Origin: Halorubrum rutilum
GTDB lineage: Archaea > Halobacteriota > Halobacteria > Halobacteriales > Haloferacaceae
Assembly (NCBI RefSeq): GCF_024494565.1
Contig: NZ_JANHDN010000003.1
Span: 248,001-312,000, forward strand
Reading direction: 5' to 3'
DNA length: 64,000 nucleotides
Shown here: piece by piece, positions 42,949-50,787 of the stretch
Layout: every line of letters begins with the position of its first letter
How positions within the stretch are numbered: position 1 is the first letter of the stretch
Position numbers and translations under genes: made by a program
The notes under the pieces: model-generated
Database searches by the model: none
Seen by the model: the letters and a program-made list of their open reading frames with translations, nothing else
What the model was told of the DNA's origin: nothing

Positions 42949-43605
42949 TCACCCGCGCTCGGTCTCGGTTTCCGCGTCGATCTCGGTCTCCGCGTCGGCC
43001 TCGGTCCCCGCGTCGGCCTCCGCTTCCCCCTCCGCGGCCTCCTTCCGGGCCCGGTCCGCGGCGAGCTCCCTGTCGATGTCGTCCTCGACGTAACCCATCG
43101 ACTCCACGGTGACGACGTTGCCGCCGCCGGGGTCGACGACCATCACCTCCTCGCCGGCCTCGATCTCGCCCTCGATCGACCGCGCGGAGTAGTAGGGGTT
43201 GAAGCCGCCGCCGGAGAGCTTCACCTCGCCGCCGGAGGGCGTCACCGGCTCCGTGACGGTGCCGGTCTTCCCCTTCAGCGAGTCGCTGTCGCTGGTCTGC
43301 TGTTGGCCCTTCCCGCCGTACAGGTCGAACTCGTGGTAGCCGTAGAAGGCGGCCGCCCCGACGACGAGCGTCAGCAGCGCCATGACCAGCGTGAGTCCCG
43401 CCCCCGCCACGCCGAGCGACGTCAGCAGGAGCCCGCCGAGCCCCGCGCCGATCAGCGCGATGCCGACGACGATGAAGTTCGCGCCCGGCGCGAGCGCCTC
43501 CGCCATAGAGAGCAGCAGGCCGGCCGTCAACAGCAGGAGCGGCAGCGTGTCCGGACCGATCAGCCCGGACTGGAGGAGCGGTCCGAGTCCCGAGAGCAGA
43601 TCCAT
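42949..43605 (-). CDS. NfeD-family membrane protein
   Basis: 218-residue NfeD-type protein: N-terminal hydrophobic core of three to four helices (about 15-90) and a C-terminal OB-fold beta-barrel (about 105-170: GKTGTVTEPVTPSGGEVKLSG...EGEIEAGEEVMVVDPGGGNVVTVE). NfeD proteins are partners of membrane stomatin/slipin proteins. The tail (about 185-218) is an [AT]-E-[TAD] acid repeat, TEADAETEIDAETETE. No stomatin gene is adjacent here, so the partner would be elsewhere. A TATA-like CTTATACC lies about 28 bases upstream. Confidence 0.9.
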   Translation of the reverse strand: MDLLSGLGPLLQSGLIGPDTLPLLLLTAGLLLSMAEALAPGANFIVVGIALIGAGLGGLLLTSLGVAGAGLTLVMALLTLVVGAAAFYGYHEFDLYGGKGQQQTSDSDSLKGKTGTVTEPVTPSGGEVKLSGGGFNPYYSARSIEGEIEAGEEVMVVDPGGGNVVTVESMGYVEDDIDRELAADRARKEAAEGEAEADAGTEADAETEIDAETETERG

Positions 43606-43699
43606 GTCCGGACGTACGGCCGCGTCGGTATAAGTGATGGTGCGCGCGGGGCCGTCGGCGGTCGGGAGGCCCCCGCGACCCCGGCGATCCGGACGGGGT

Positions 43700-44026
43700 T
43701 CAGAACCCGAACAGCAGCACGGCGACCGTGATCGCGACGCCGAGCGCGACTAGGGCGGCGTTCTCGGCGTCGATCGACCCCGGCTCGATCGGCTCGTCCT
43801 CGGGGGTCCCGGTGTCCTCGGTGACGCCGTCCGGCCCCACGTCGTCGACGGCGAACCGCCACTGGCGCTCGTCCCCCGCCTCGGCGTCGGCCCGGGTCTC
43901 GTTCGCCCGGACCCGGGCGTCGTCGGTGGCGTCGGCGCCGCTGGCGTCATCACCGGTGACGGCGTCGGCGCCGTCGGTGTCGGTGGCGTCGGCGTCGTCG
44001 CCGGCGGCGTCCCGGTCGCTTGGCAT
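43700..44026 (-). CDS. Acidic protein with one C-terminal membrane helix
   Basis: 108-residue protein: a strongly acidic low-complexity N-terminal half (D-A-D-A-T-D-x repeats), a short conserved segment QWRFAVDDVG (55-64), and a single hydrophobic C-terminal helix (about 90-108) with no tail after it. It looks tail-anchored. The conserved QWRF-VDDVG box occurs in several haloarchaeal hypotheticals. It lies between pyk and nfeD on the same strand. Function unknown. Confidence 0.78.
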   Translation of the reverse strand: MPSDRDAAGDDADATDTDGADAVTGDDASGADATDDARVRANETRADAEAGDERQWRFAVDDVGPDGVTEDTGTPEDEPIEPGSIDAENAALVALGVAITVAVLLFGF

Positions 44027-44091
44027 ACCCGCCGGTAGGCGCGTCGGCGGTAAATGGCTGGCGGGGGGATCCCGGTCGGCGCGAGGCGCGG

Positions 44092-45849
44092 CTATCGCTC
44101 GCGCGCCGCCGCGATCACGTCGCCCTCGTAGACGATCCCGCGCTCGCCGTCGAGCGTGACGACGTTGCCGTCGGCGACGCGCTCGGGGAGCGTCGCGCCG
44201 GAGACCATCGGGACGCCGAGCTCGCGGGCGACGACCGCGGGGTAGCCGGTCATCCCGTCGTCGGCGTCGACGATCCCGGCGAGGGCGTCGAGGTCGCCGG
44301 AGAACTCGCCCTCGAAGCCGGGACTGAGCGCGACGATCGACCCGTCCGGGACCGCGCTCAGGTCGCCGTCGTCGGTCCGGTAGACGGGCGCGGCGACGCG
44401 GCCCGCGACGGCCGCCTTCCCGGTCACCAGCGTCTCGGCCGCGACGTGGACCTTCAGCGTGTTCGTCGTGTTCGTCCCCTCGAACTCCGTCAGCATGCCG
44501 GAGAGCACGACGAGCGTGTCGCCGGAGGCGGCGCCGCCGATGTCGAGCGCGGCGTCGACCGCGTTGTCGAGGATCGTCTCCATGTCGTGGGCGTACTCCG
44601 TCAGCACGGGGCGGACGCCCCACGAGAGCGCGAGCTGTCGCCGGACCCGGTCGTTCGGCGTCGTCGCGACCACGGGGACGCCCGGGCGGAACATCGCCGT
44701 CTTGCGGGCGGTGAAGCCGGACTCCGAGACCGCGACCACGGTCGAGGCGCCGATGTCGCGGGCGAGGTAGCGCGCCGAGCGCGCCAGCGCCTCTGTCCGG
44801 GAGCCCTCCGCGGCGGCCGGGACGCGCTGCTCGCGCGTCTCGGCGTACTCCTCGCTCGACTCGACCTCGCGGACGATCCGGTCCATCGTCTCCACGACGT
44901 TGACCGGGTCGTCGCCGATCGCGGTCTCGCCGGACAGCATCACCGCGTCGGTGCCGTCGAGGACCGCGTTGGCGACGTCGGAGGCCTCCGCGCGGGTCGG
45001 CCGGCGGGAGTGGACCATCGAGTCGAGCATCTCCGTCGCGGTGATGACCGGGACGCCCGCGTTGACGCATTTGCGGATGATCCGCTTCTGGATGACGGGC
45101 ACGTCCTCCAGCGGGCACTCCACGCCGAGGTCGCCGCGCGCGACCATCACGCCGTCGGCGGCGTCGACGATCCCGTCGAGGTTCTCGACCGCGCCCGCCC
45201 GCTCGATCTTCGCGACGATCGGGATGTCGCCGCCGCCGCGCCCCTCCAGCTCGTCGGCGATCTCGTAGACGTCGTCGGCGTTTCGCACGAAGGAGGCCGC
45301 CACGAAGTCGGCGTTCGTCCGGACGGCCAGGTCGAGCTCCGCCTGATCCTCCGGCGTGATCAGGTCGACGTCGATCGCGACGCCCGGGAGGTTGACGCCC
45401 TTCCGCGAGCTGAGCTTCCCGCCGGAGACGACGGTCGCGACGACCGACTCGCCGTCGACCCGCTCGACGCGACACTCGATCCGCCCGTCGTCGAGGAGGA
45501 TCGTGTCGCCCGGGGTCGCGGCCCCGATCGAGTGCGTGAGTCCCACGCGCTCGGGCGTGGCGTCGTCGCCCTCGGCGAACGTCACTTCCGAGTCCGTGGC
45601 GAGCCGGATCGGCTCGTCGAGCTCGGCCGTGCGGACCTCCGGCCCCTTCAGGTCGACCATCACCGCGAGCGGGTCGTCGATCGCGTCGTCGACCGCGCGG
45701 GCCCGTTCGATGACCTTCTCGCGGTGGGCCGTCGTCCCGTGGCTGGCGTTCAGCCGGACGACGGACATCCCCGCGTCGGCGAGGGCGCGGATCGCGTCCC
45801 GCCCGTCCGAGGCGGGACCGATCGTACAGACGATCTTGGCGTTGCGCAT
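44092..45849 (-). CDS. pyk: Pyruvate kinase with C-terminal PEP-utilizer-like domain
   Basis: Catalyses phosphoenolpyruvate plus ADP to pyruvate and ATP (585 residues; about 110 longer than short PKs). The barrel includes RNAKIVCTIGPAS, MVDLKGPEVRT, KIERAGAVENLDGIVDAADGVMVARGDLGVE and the MLDSMVHSRRPTRAEASDVANAVLDGTDAVMLSGETAIG region. An extra C-terminal domain (about 475-585) has the PEP-utilizer swivel fold, but its phosphohistidine site T-S-H-A-A reads T-G-Y-P-A (about 534-538), so it cannot be phosphorylated there. ATG at 45849 is chosen: TTTTTGC TATA lies 27 bases upstream. Confidence 0.95.
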   Translation of the reverse strand: MRNAKIVCTIGPASDGRDAIRALADAGMSVVRLNASHGTTAHREKVIERARAVDDAIDDPLAVMVDLKGPEVRTAELDEPIRLATDSEVTFAEGDDATPERVGLTHSIGAATPGDTILLDDGRIECRVERVDGESVVATVVSGGKLSSRKGVNLPGVAIDVDLITPEDQAELDLAVRTNADFVAASFVRNADDVYEIADELEGRGGGDIPIVAKIERAGAVENLDGIVDAADGVMVARGDLGVECPLEDVPVIQKRIIRKCVNAGVPVITATEMLDSMVHSRRPTRAEASDVANAVLDGTDAVMLSGETAIGDDPVNVVETMDRIVREVESSEEYAETREQRVPAAAEGSRTEALARSARYLARDIGASTVVAVSESGFTARKTAMFRPGVPVVATTPNDRVRRQLALSWGVRPVLTEYAHDMETILDNAVDAALDIGGAASGDTLVVLSGMLTEFEGTNTTNTLKVHVAAETLVTGKAAVAGRVAAPVYRTDDGDLSAVPDGSIVALSPGFEGEFSGDLDALAGIVDADDGMTGYPAVVARELGVPMVSGATLPERVADGNVVTLDGERGIVYEGDVIAAARER

Positions 45850-45974
45850 ACCGCCGGGTTCGACGCACGCCCGCAAAAAGGCACACGGTTGAGTCGGGAG
45901 CGAGTGAACGTTCGTGAGGGACGGTTACGATGCGGGTTCCGGGCTCGGAATGCTGCGACCGTTCACAGATTACC
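45850..45974. other. pyk upstream region
   Basis: Holds the pyk promoter: CTTTTTGC on the minus strand (complement of about 45874-45881). Between this and repeat copy C no further gene or motif is seen. Confidence 0.4.
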
Positions 45975-46260
45975 ACGCGGTCGGCGCGTACCTGCGAGCG
46001 GCCGAAGGCCGCGAGCCAGCACGCGCGAGGGACGCGGCGAACGCGAGCGGCGTAGCCGCGAAGCGTGAGCCGCGAGGCTGGGGAGGCGTGAGGTGCGGTT
46101 GCGGTGCTGTGCGGGGTGGGACTCAAAGGGGCAGCCGCGAGGGCGAAGGCGCGCGACGCAAGCACCGCAACGAGGGAGCGGAGCGACCGAGTGAGGAGCA
46201 CAGCGAGCGCACCGAGCCCTCGCGGCTGGGGCTTTGACGGTGTTCTGGTCAGCAGCGATC
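45975..46260 (+). repeat. Dispersed structured intergenic repeat, copy C
   Basis: Same layout as copy A on the plus strand. Left hairpin arms GCGGCC/GGCCGC with GAA loop (45998-46012), second hairpin GCGGC/GCCGC (46048-46060), the GCGA tetraloop with AGCC/GGCT (46068-46079), the GGGGTGGGACTCAAAGGGGC box, a 12-bp perfect stem (46133-46144 with 46216-46227) around the conserved GTGAGGAGCACAGCGAGCG core, then GGGGCTTTGACGGTGTTC. A degenerate extra tail follows to about 46290. Its tail points toward thi4. Confidence 0.84.
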
Positions 46261-46364
46261 ACGTACCACCGAGCGACTGAGGCTTCGGAGGGCTCCGGTG
46301 CCGGAGCGTCAGCGGTAATTCCCCGATAGGCGACCGAAATTTCGACTCTTCGTCTATTTCCGTC
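46261..46364. other. Spacer between repeat copy C and thi4
   Basis: Contains a degenerate further tail unit (GAGCGACTGAGGCTTCGG) and a GGGCTCCGGTGCCGGAGC mirror-like stretch near 46290. No gene is seen. Confidence 0.4.
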
Positions 46365-47300
46365 TCAGTCGTCTGCGGGCGCCGGCGCGCCGCCGGTCGA
46401 CAGCTCGACGTCGGGGCCCTCGACGCCGAGCTCGTCGAGCGCGGCCTGTGCCGCGCGCTTCCCGGAGACGAGCATCGCGCCGAACGTCGGGCCCATCCGC
46501 GGGAGGCCGTGGGCGGTCGCGACCGCCATGCCGGCGGCGATCAGGCCGTCGTGGACGACGCCGGTGTGCTCGACGACCTGGTCCTCGCTCTCGCCGACCC
46601 ACATCGAGTCGTGGCCGGGCGAGTCGTGGCCGGGGGCACCGTACTGGTCGTCGCCCGTCTGGTCCATTCCGGTGTTGTGCTCCTTCGCGTGCTCGATGCC
46701 GGGCGCCGAGAGGACGCCGCGCTCGTCGAGCTTGCTGATCGCGACCGCGTCGTGGCCGGTCGCGTCGATGACGAGGTCGGACTCGACCGCGATCGGGTCG
46801 ACGCAGGTGATCTCCCGCGGGAGCGCGTGGACCGGCGTCCAGTTCATCACGATCCCGCCGACCTCGTGGTCGTCGCGGACGACGAGGTCGGTGAACTCCG
46901 TCATGTTCTGGACGCGCGCGCCGGCGTCGCAGGCGGCCTTGATCAGCCCGGAGCAGGCCTCCGGGCCCGCGGCGGTGTAGAGCCCGTCCACGTCCTCGAC
47001 GGGGTCGTAGTCCACGTCGAGGTCGTCGAGGATCTCCTGGGCCGGGTCGCGTACGGTGACCGTGTTCATCAGGAACCCGCCGAGCCAGAAGCCGCCGCCG
47101 AGGTAGTTGTTCTTCTCGACGATCATCACCTTCACGCCGCGCTCGGCCAGCTCCTTGGCGGCCATCAGCCCGGAGGGACCGCCGCCGAGGACGATCACGT
47201 CCGAGTCGGTGAAGTCGAGGAACCCGTCCGTCCACTCGTTGCCGATCGCCTTCGTCACGTCGGTCTCGCTCACGTCGCTGAAGCCGTCGAATCCGTGCAT
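46365..47300 (-). CDS. thi4: Thiazole synthase Thi4 (thiazole moiety of thiamine)
   Basis: Makes the thiazole phosphate of thiamine from NAD and glycine (311 residues). FAD/NAD-type fold [17 protein letters not shown] (35-51) and the typical [14 protein letters not shown] segment. Residue C166 in REITC-V-D-P sits at the site where yeast and Haloferax Thi4 carry the sulfur-donating cysteine; methanogen Thi4 has histidine there and uses external sulfide. It is single-copy, minus strand, with repeat copies C and D on both sides. Its promoter carries a dyad. Confidence 0.94.
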   Translation of the reverse strand: MHGFDGFSDVSETDVTKAIGNEWTDGFLDFTDSDVIVLGGGPSGLMAAKELAERGVKVMIVEKNNYLGGGFWLGGFLMNTVTVRDPAQEILDDLDVDYDPVEDVDGLYTAAGPEACSGLIKAACDAGARVQNMTEFTDLVVRDDHEVGGIVMNWTPVHALPREITCVDPIAVESDLVIDATGHDAVAISKLDERGVLSAPGIEHAKEHNTGMDQTGDDQYGAPGHDSPGHDSMWVGESEDQVVEHTGVVHDGLIAAGMAVATAHGLPRMGPTFGAMLVSGKRAAQAALDELGVEGPDVELSTGGAPAPADD

Positions 47301-47330
47301 ACAACTTAGTAGTATTACTTGGTTGTGAAA
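47301..47330 (-). promoter_or_regulatory. thi4 promoter region with dyad symmetry
   Basis: The 26 bases upstream of the ATG are AT-rich. Outer arms ACAAC (47301-47305) and GTTGT (47322-47326) flank an inner AGTAGTATTACT (47309-47320) which is itself palindromic. The dyad covers the presumed TATA/start region, so it is a good candidate for the ThiR operator. No independent thiamine riboswitch (TPP aptamer) is seen. Confidence 0.5.
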
Positions 47331-47389
47331 TGCGTTGCGGTCGAGACCGAGTCGTATCTATGCTGGCTGTCGGTAGATCGACGGTGAAC
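47331..47389. other. Spacer between thi4 promoter and repeat copy D
   Basis: Short stretch with no feature recognised. Confidence 0.35.
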
Positions 47390-47660
47390 ACCTCCAAAGC
47401 CCCAGTCGCGAGGCGGGCGCACGCTCGCTGTGCTCCTCGCTCAGTCGCTGCCGCTCCTTCGCTGCGGTGCTTACTTCGCCTGCGCCCGCCTCGCGACTGC
47501 CCCTTCGAGTCCCACCCCGCACAGCACCGCAACCGCACCTCACGCCTCCCCAGCCTCGCGGCTCACGCTTCGCGGCTGCGCCGCTCGCGTTCGCCGCGTC
47601 CCTCGCGCGTGCGACTCGCGCCCCGCGGGCGCTCGTCGGCACGCGCCACCCCTTCCGTCA
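47390..47660 (-). repeat. Dispersed structured intergenic repeat, copy D
   Basis: Inverted relative to copy C. Read on the minus strand: left hairpin GCGCCC/GGGCGC (complement of 47618-47632), hairpin GCGGC/GCCGC, the GCGA tetraloop with AGCC/GGCT (47552-47563), GGGTGGGACTCGAAGGGGC, and an 18-bp perfect stem (47404-47421 with 47481-47498) that uses T-A where copies A and C have C-G at its third pair. Single tail near 47390-47400. The tail points toward the thi4 start. Confidence 0.85.
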
Positions 47661-47743
47661 TCCGTGTTCCATCGTCACCGGACCGCTTCCGACCGCCGCA
47701 ACTCGCAGCCTTTTTACCCGCGCTGGCGGTAGACGGACTTACT
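47661..47743 (+). promoter_or_regulatory. Promoter of the eL43-rpoP-pcc1 genes
   Basis: CCTTTTTACCC (47708-47718) is a TATA-like element about 30 bases before the ATG at 47744. Nothing else is seen between repeat copy D and the ribosomal gene. Confidence 0.5.
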
Positions 47744-48010
47744 ATGGCTGAGGACAAGGCACGAAGCACCGGTAGTGCGGGCCGATTCGGCGCTCGCTAC
47801 GGCCGGGTCTCCCGCAAGCGGGTCCAGGACATCGAAGAGGAGATGCGCAACGCGACCGTCGACGGCGACGACGTCACGCGCAAGGGCACCGGCATCTGGG
47901 TGAACGAGGAGACCGGCGAGACGTTCACGGGCGGGGCGTACCGCCCCGAGACGCCCGGCGGCCGCACCGTCCGCCGCTCCATCCGCGCCGCGCTCGCCGA
48001 CGAGGAGTAG
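47744..48010 (+). CDS. rpl37ae: 50S ribosomal protein eL43 (L37Ae) without zinc ligands
   Basis: Large-subunit protein eL43/L37Ae (88 residues). The flanks are typical: [18 protein letters not shown] (9-26), GTGIW (49-53) and [23 protein letters not shown] (62-84). The middle, which normally has C-P-x-C and C-x-x-C for one zinc, has no cysteine at all (DATV-type [29 protein letters not shown]). It is thus a C-minus variant; the neighbouring rpoP still has its cysteines. Start at ATG 47744, 30 bases after a TTTTTA element. Confidence 0.9.
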   Translation: MAEDKARSTGSAGRFGARYGRVSRKRVQDIEEEMRNATVDGDDVTRKGTGIWVNEETGETFTGGAYRPETPGGRTVRRSIRAALADEE

Positions 48011-48014
48011 GACG

Positions 48015-48149
48015 ATGAGCTACAAGTGCTCCCGCTGTAAGCGCGACGTCACCCTCGACGAGTACGGCGGCGTGCGCTGCCCGTACTGCGGCCACCGCGT
48101 CCTCCTGAAGGAGCGCGGCGGCGACGTGAAGGAAGTCGACGTCGAGTAA
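48015..48149 (+). CDS. rpoP: DNA-directed RNA polymerase subunit P
   Basis: 44-residue RpoP (Rpb12-like), a zinc-ribbon subunit of archaeal RNA polymerase that sits between the large subunits and RpoD/RpoL. Both cysteine pairs are present, Y-K-C-S-R-C-K and R-C-P-Y-C-G-H-R, followed by the basic patch LLKERGG and C-terminal VKEVDVE. It starts 4 bases after the eL43 stop, and is shorter than common ORF cut-offs. The same gene order eL43-rpoP is found widely in archaea. Confidence 0.95.
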   Translation: MSYKCSRCKRDVTLDEYGGVRCPYCGHRVLLKERGGDVKEVDVE

Positions 48150-48170
48150 CGTCGGCTGGTTTTCCCGACC

Positions 48171-48422
48171 GTGACGGCGTCCCGCGCACACGAGACGGTC
48201 CTCTCGTTCGCCTACCCCTCGGAGCGGCGCGCACGGCTCGTCGCCGACGCGCTCGCCCCCGAGGTCGGCGAGATCGACGACGCGCGCTCGGCCGCGACCG
48301 TCTCCCGCGACGGCGACGCGGTCCGGGTCCGCGTCGCCGCGGACGACCTCGTCGCCCTCCGCGCCGGGATCAACAGCTGGTCCCGGCTGGTCGAGGTCGC
48401 GGAGCGGGTCGGGACCCGGTGA
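48171..48422 (+). CDS. pcc1: KEOPS complex subunit Pcc1
   Basis: 83-residue Pcc1, dimerisation subunit of the KEOPS complex (with Kae1, Bud32 and Cgi121) that makes t6A37 in ANN-decoding tRNAs. The fold is two strands, helix, strand, helix; [21 protein letters not shown] and [18 protein letters not shown] are conserved. GTG start at 48171, 21 bases after rpoP; a T-rich stretch (GGTTTTCCC) between could hold its own promoter, or it is the third gene of the operon. Confidence 0.92.
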   Translation: MTASRAHETVLSFAYPSERRARLVADALAPEVGEIDDARSAATVSRDGDAVRVRVAADDLVALRAGINSWSRLVEVAERVGTR

Positions 48423-48577
48423 GGTCGCGGGGCGAGCCGAGGCCGGACCCGCGCGCTGGGACCGTCGATTCGGTTCGACCATCCGGCGGGAACGGTCCGT
48501 TCACGGCTCCTCACGGCCGTTTGGTCCGAGAGGCGAGAAGACGTGGGTTTTTCCGTCCGGGTCGCCTCGCTTCGCCC

Positions 48578-48976
48578 ATGCAAGGGAACATGCCGCCCGA
48601 GGCACAGGAGAAGATCGAGGAGCTCCAGGAGCTGCAGGAGACCGCACAGCAGGTCGCCGAGCAGAAGGAGCAGGCGCAGGCCGCGCTCAACGAGTCGAAG
48701 ACGGCGCTCGACGCCCTCGAAGACGTCGACGAGGACGCCGGAATGTACCGCGAGATCGGCGAGGTCCTCGTCGAGACGGACTACGAGTCCGCCTACGACG
48801 ACCTCGAGAACAAGGTCGACTCGCTCGAAGTCCGCGTCGAGCAGCTCCAGAAGCAGGAGGAGCGCGTCGAGGAGCAGTTCGACGACCTGCAGAGCGAGCT
48901 CCAGCAGATGCTCCAGGGCGGCGCCGGCGGCGGCGGTCCGATGGGTCCGGGCGGTCCGGGCGCGGGCGGCGCGTAA
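48578..48976 (+). CDS. pfdB: Prefoldin subunit beta
   Basis: 132-residue beta prefoldin: two coiled-coil helices (residues 8-45 and 78-116) separated by a beta hairpin ([24 protein letters not shown]), and a Gly-rich tail [18 protein letters not shown] that is unusual in length. Hexameric prefoldin holds unfolded proteins for the thermosome. ATG at 48578 is 27 bases after a TTTTTCC element; upstream in-frame sequence is noncoding in style. Confidence 0.94.
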   Translation: MQGNMPPEAQEKIEELQELQETAQQVAEQKEQAQAALNESKTALDALEDVDEDAGMYREIGEVLVETDYESAYDDLENKVDSLEVRVEQLQKQEERVEEQFDDLQSELQQMLQGGAGGGGPMGPGGPGAGGA

Positions 48977-48983
48977 GCGGTCG

Positions 48984-49226
48984 ATGAGCGACGAGCCGAC
49001 GGACGACGAAGTGGTCCGCACCGCGGCCGAGGCGGCGGAGGGCGTCGTCTTCGCCCGCTACGACCAGTCGGCGGTGACCGACCTCGACGTCACGGTGACG
49101 TTCGAGGAGGGCGTGCTCGACGTCGACGTCTACCTGAACGCCCCGGAGGACCCCGACCCCGACGCGGTCGCCCGCGAGGCGGCCGAGGCCGCCGGCGAGG
49201 CGGTCGACGAGCTGTTCGCGGAGTAG
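48984..49226 (+). CDS. DUF3194-family protein
   Basis: 80-residue acidic protein following prefoldin beta by 7 bases. It has an alpha-beta-alpha pattern: helix EVVRTAAEAAEGVVFAR, strands VTDLDVTVTFEEGVLDVDVYL, helix DAVAREAAEAAGEAVDELFA. The association of this family with prefoldin beta is conserved in archaea, which suggests a role with the chaperone. Its molecular function is unknown. Confidence 0.86.
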   Translation: MSDEPTDDEVVRTAAEAAEGVVFARYDQSAVTDLDVTVTFEEGVLDVDVYLNAPEDPDPDAVAREAAEAAGEAVDELFAE

Positions 49227-49389
49227 GCGTCGGCTCCTCCCGATTTTTCGACGGGTCCGGCGACCCTAGCGACGGCTCCGACCGGCGCGACGCCGACGCG
49301 CGGCTCGGGTCCGGGGGCGACGGTCGGGAGCGGCGCGGCGCGAGTCCCCACCGATAGCTATTAATCGAAGCGTTGTGAACTGTTACCGC

Positions 49390-49587
49390 ATGTCACGAAG
49401 CCACGGCGGAACGTCGGCCTTCGAGCGGCTCCGCGCGCGGCTCGACGAGGGGTCGGACGCCTGCGAGGAGTGCGGGTTCGTCGACGACGCCGGCGAGTGG
49501 GAGGCGGTCACCACGGGGGCGACCGTCGAGTACCGCCGGGAGTGTCCGAGCTGCGGGACCGAACGCGTCCGGCGGTACCGGCTCTGA
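49390..49587 (+). CDS. Small zinc-finger protein (HVO_0649-type)
   Basis: 65-residue protein with two CxxC knuckles, C-E-E-C-G (residues about 25-29) and C-P-S-C-G (about 52-56), forming a single zinc ribbon, and the conserved frame [11 protein letters not shown]. Haloarchaea have many such small CPxCG-type proteins with regulatory or unknown roles. A TATA-like TATTAATCG (49360-49368) is about 26 bases upstream of ATG 49390. Confidence 0.83.
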   Translation: MSRSHGGTSAFERLRARLDEGSDACEECGFVDDAGEWEAVTTGATVEYRRECPSCGTERVRRYRL

Positions 49588-49609
49588 GCCGGGGTTGGAG
49601 TCGGTATCG

Positions 49610-50035
49610 ATGTACGACGAGATCCTCTGTCCGACTGACGGGAGCGGCGGGAGCGACGCCGCCGTCGAGCACGCGTGCTACCTCGGGGAGCTGGCGGACG
49701 CGCGAGTCCACGCGCTGTTCGTCGTCGACGAGGGGATCGCGGGCGCCGACGGCTGGGACGTAGTCGTCGAGCGCGAGGAGGCGCGCGGCGAGCGCGCGCT
49801 CGACGCCGTCGCCGCGGCCGGCGCGGAACGCGGCGTCCCGGTCGAGCGGCACCTCCGGCGCGGCCGCCCGCACGAGGAGATCCTGGACGCGGCGGCCGAC
49901 TACGGGGTCGACCTGATCGTGATGGGGACCCACGGCCGGACCGGCGTCGGCCGGTTCCTCGCGGCCGGATCGGTCGCCGAGCGGGTCGTGCGACACAGCG
50001 AGGCGCCGGTGTTGACCGCGCGGTTGGAGGAGTGA
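49610..50035 (+). CDS. Universal stress protein (UspA family)
   Basis: 141-residue UspA-fold protein. N-terminal strand [21 protein letters not shown] with the acidic Walker-B-like residue D9, and the ATP-binding motif [17 protein letters not shown] (about 109-125) of the ATP-binding subclass. It starts 22 bases after the zinc-finger gene, on the same strand, and could be cotranscribed. Specific stress signal is unknown. Confidence 0.92.
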   Translation: MYDEILCPTDGSGGSDAAVEHACYLGELADARVHALFVVDEGIAGADGWDVVVEREEARGERALDAVAAAGAERGVPVERHLRRGRPHEEILDAAADYGVDLIVMGTHGRTGVGRFLAAGSVAERVVRHSEAPVLTARLEE

Positions 50036-50088
50036 CGCGGGCGGCCCGGAGAGCGGCGCGGGCGGTTCAGAGAGCGGCGCGGGCGGTC

Positions 50089-50643
50089 CTACGCCGACTC
50101 GCAGATCGCGACGAAGTTCTCGAAGACCTCCTCGCCGCGCTCGGTGTGCGCGACCTCCGGGTGCCACTGGACGCCGTACAGGTCGGCCTCGGGGTTCGAC
50201 ATCGCCTCGATGCCGCAGACGTCGGAGGTGGCGGCCCGGGTGAACCCCGCCGGGAGCGACTTCACCTCGTCGGCGTGCGAGGCCCAGACGCGGGTCTCCG
50301 GCGCGAGCGACCCCACGAGGGGGTCCTCGTCGTCGACGATCTCCACGTCGACGTCGGCGTAGCCGCCGTAGTCGCCGCCGCCGACCTCGCCGCCGAGCTC
50401 GGCCGCGATCAGCTGCATCCCGAGGCAGATGCCGAAGACGGGCACGTCGAGGTCGAGGTAGTCCGGCGCGTTGCCGACGCGGTCCATGTCGGGGCCGCCC
50501 GAGAGGACGACCCCGTCGGCGTCGACCTCGTCGGCCGGCTCGTCGGCCGAGACGATCTCGGTGTCGACGCCGATGTCGCGGAGCGCGCGCCGTTCGAGGT
50601 GCGTGAACTGGCCGTGGAGGTCGATAACGACGATCCGGGTCAT
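50089..50643 (-). CDS. guaAa: GMP synthase, glutamine amidotransferase subunit
   Basis: Free-standing class I amidotransferase subunit (184 residues) of the two-subunit archaeal GMP synthase; it supplies ammonia to the synthetase subunit. Triad: C76 in FGICLGMQL, and H and E in GVQWHPEVAHT. ATG at 50643 (MTRIVVIDLHGQFTH) is chosen, the family's conserved start. The synthetase gene (guaAb) is not in the window. It is convergent with the UspA gene. Confidence 0.92.
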   Translation of the reverse strand: MTRIVVIDLHGQFTHLERRALRDIGVDTEIVSADEPADEVDADGVVLSGGPDMDRVGNAPDYLDLDVPVFGICLGMQLIAAELGGEVGGGDYGGYADVDVEIVDDEDPLVGSLAPETRVWASHADEVKSLPAGFTRAATSDVCGIEAMSNPEADLYGVQWHPEVAHTERGEEVFENFVAICESA

Positions 50644-50787
50644 GGCCTCGATTGCGGGCACCCGCACAAAAACGGCTCGGAACGGGACACAGTAATGTGG
50701 TGGTTTCGGGGCGCCCGGACGCTCGATGATACACGAACGCGGATCATACCGGCGGCCGCCGGGCGCAGGAGGCGCCGTCCGCCGCGG

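Noticed and set aside
47500..47530. T-loop-like TTCGAGTCC in the reverse strand of the repeats, suggesting a tRNA relic
   Set aside because: No complementary T-stem arm, anticodon arm or acceptor stem is present, so there is no tRNA.
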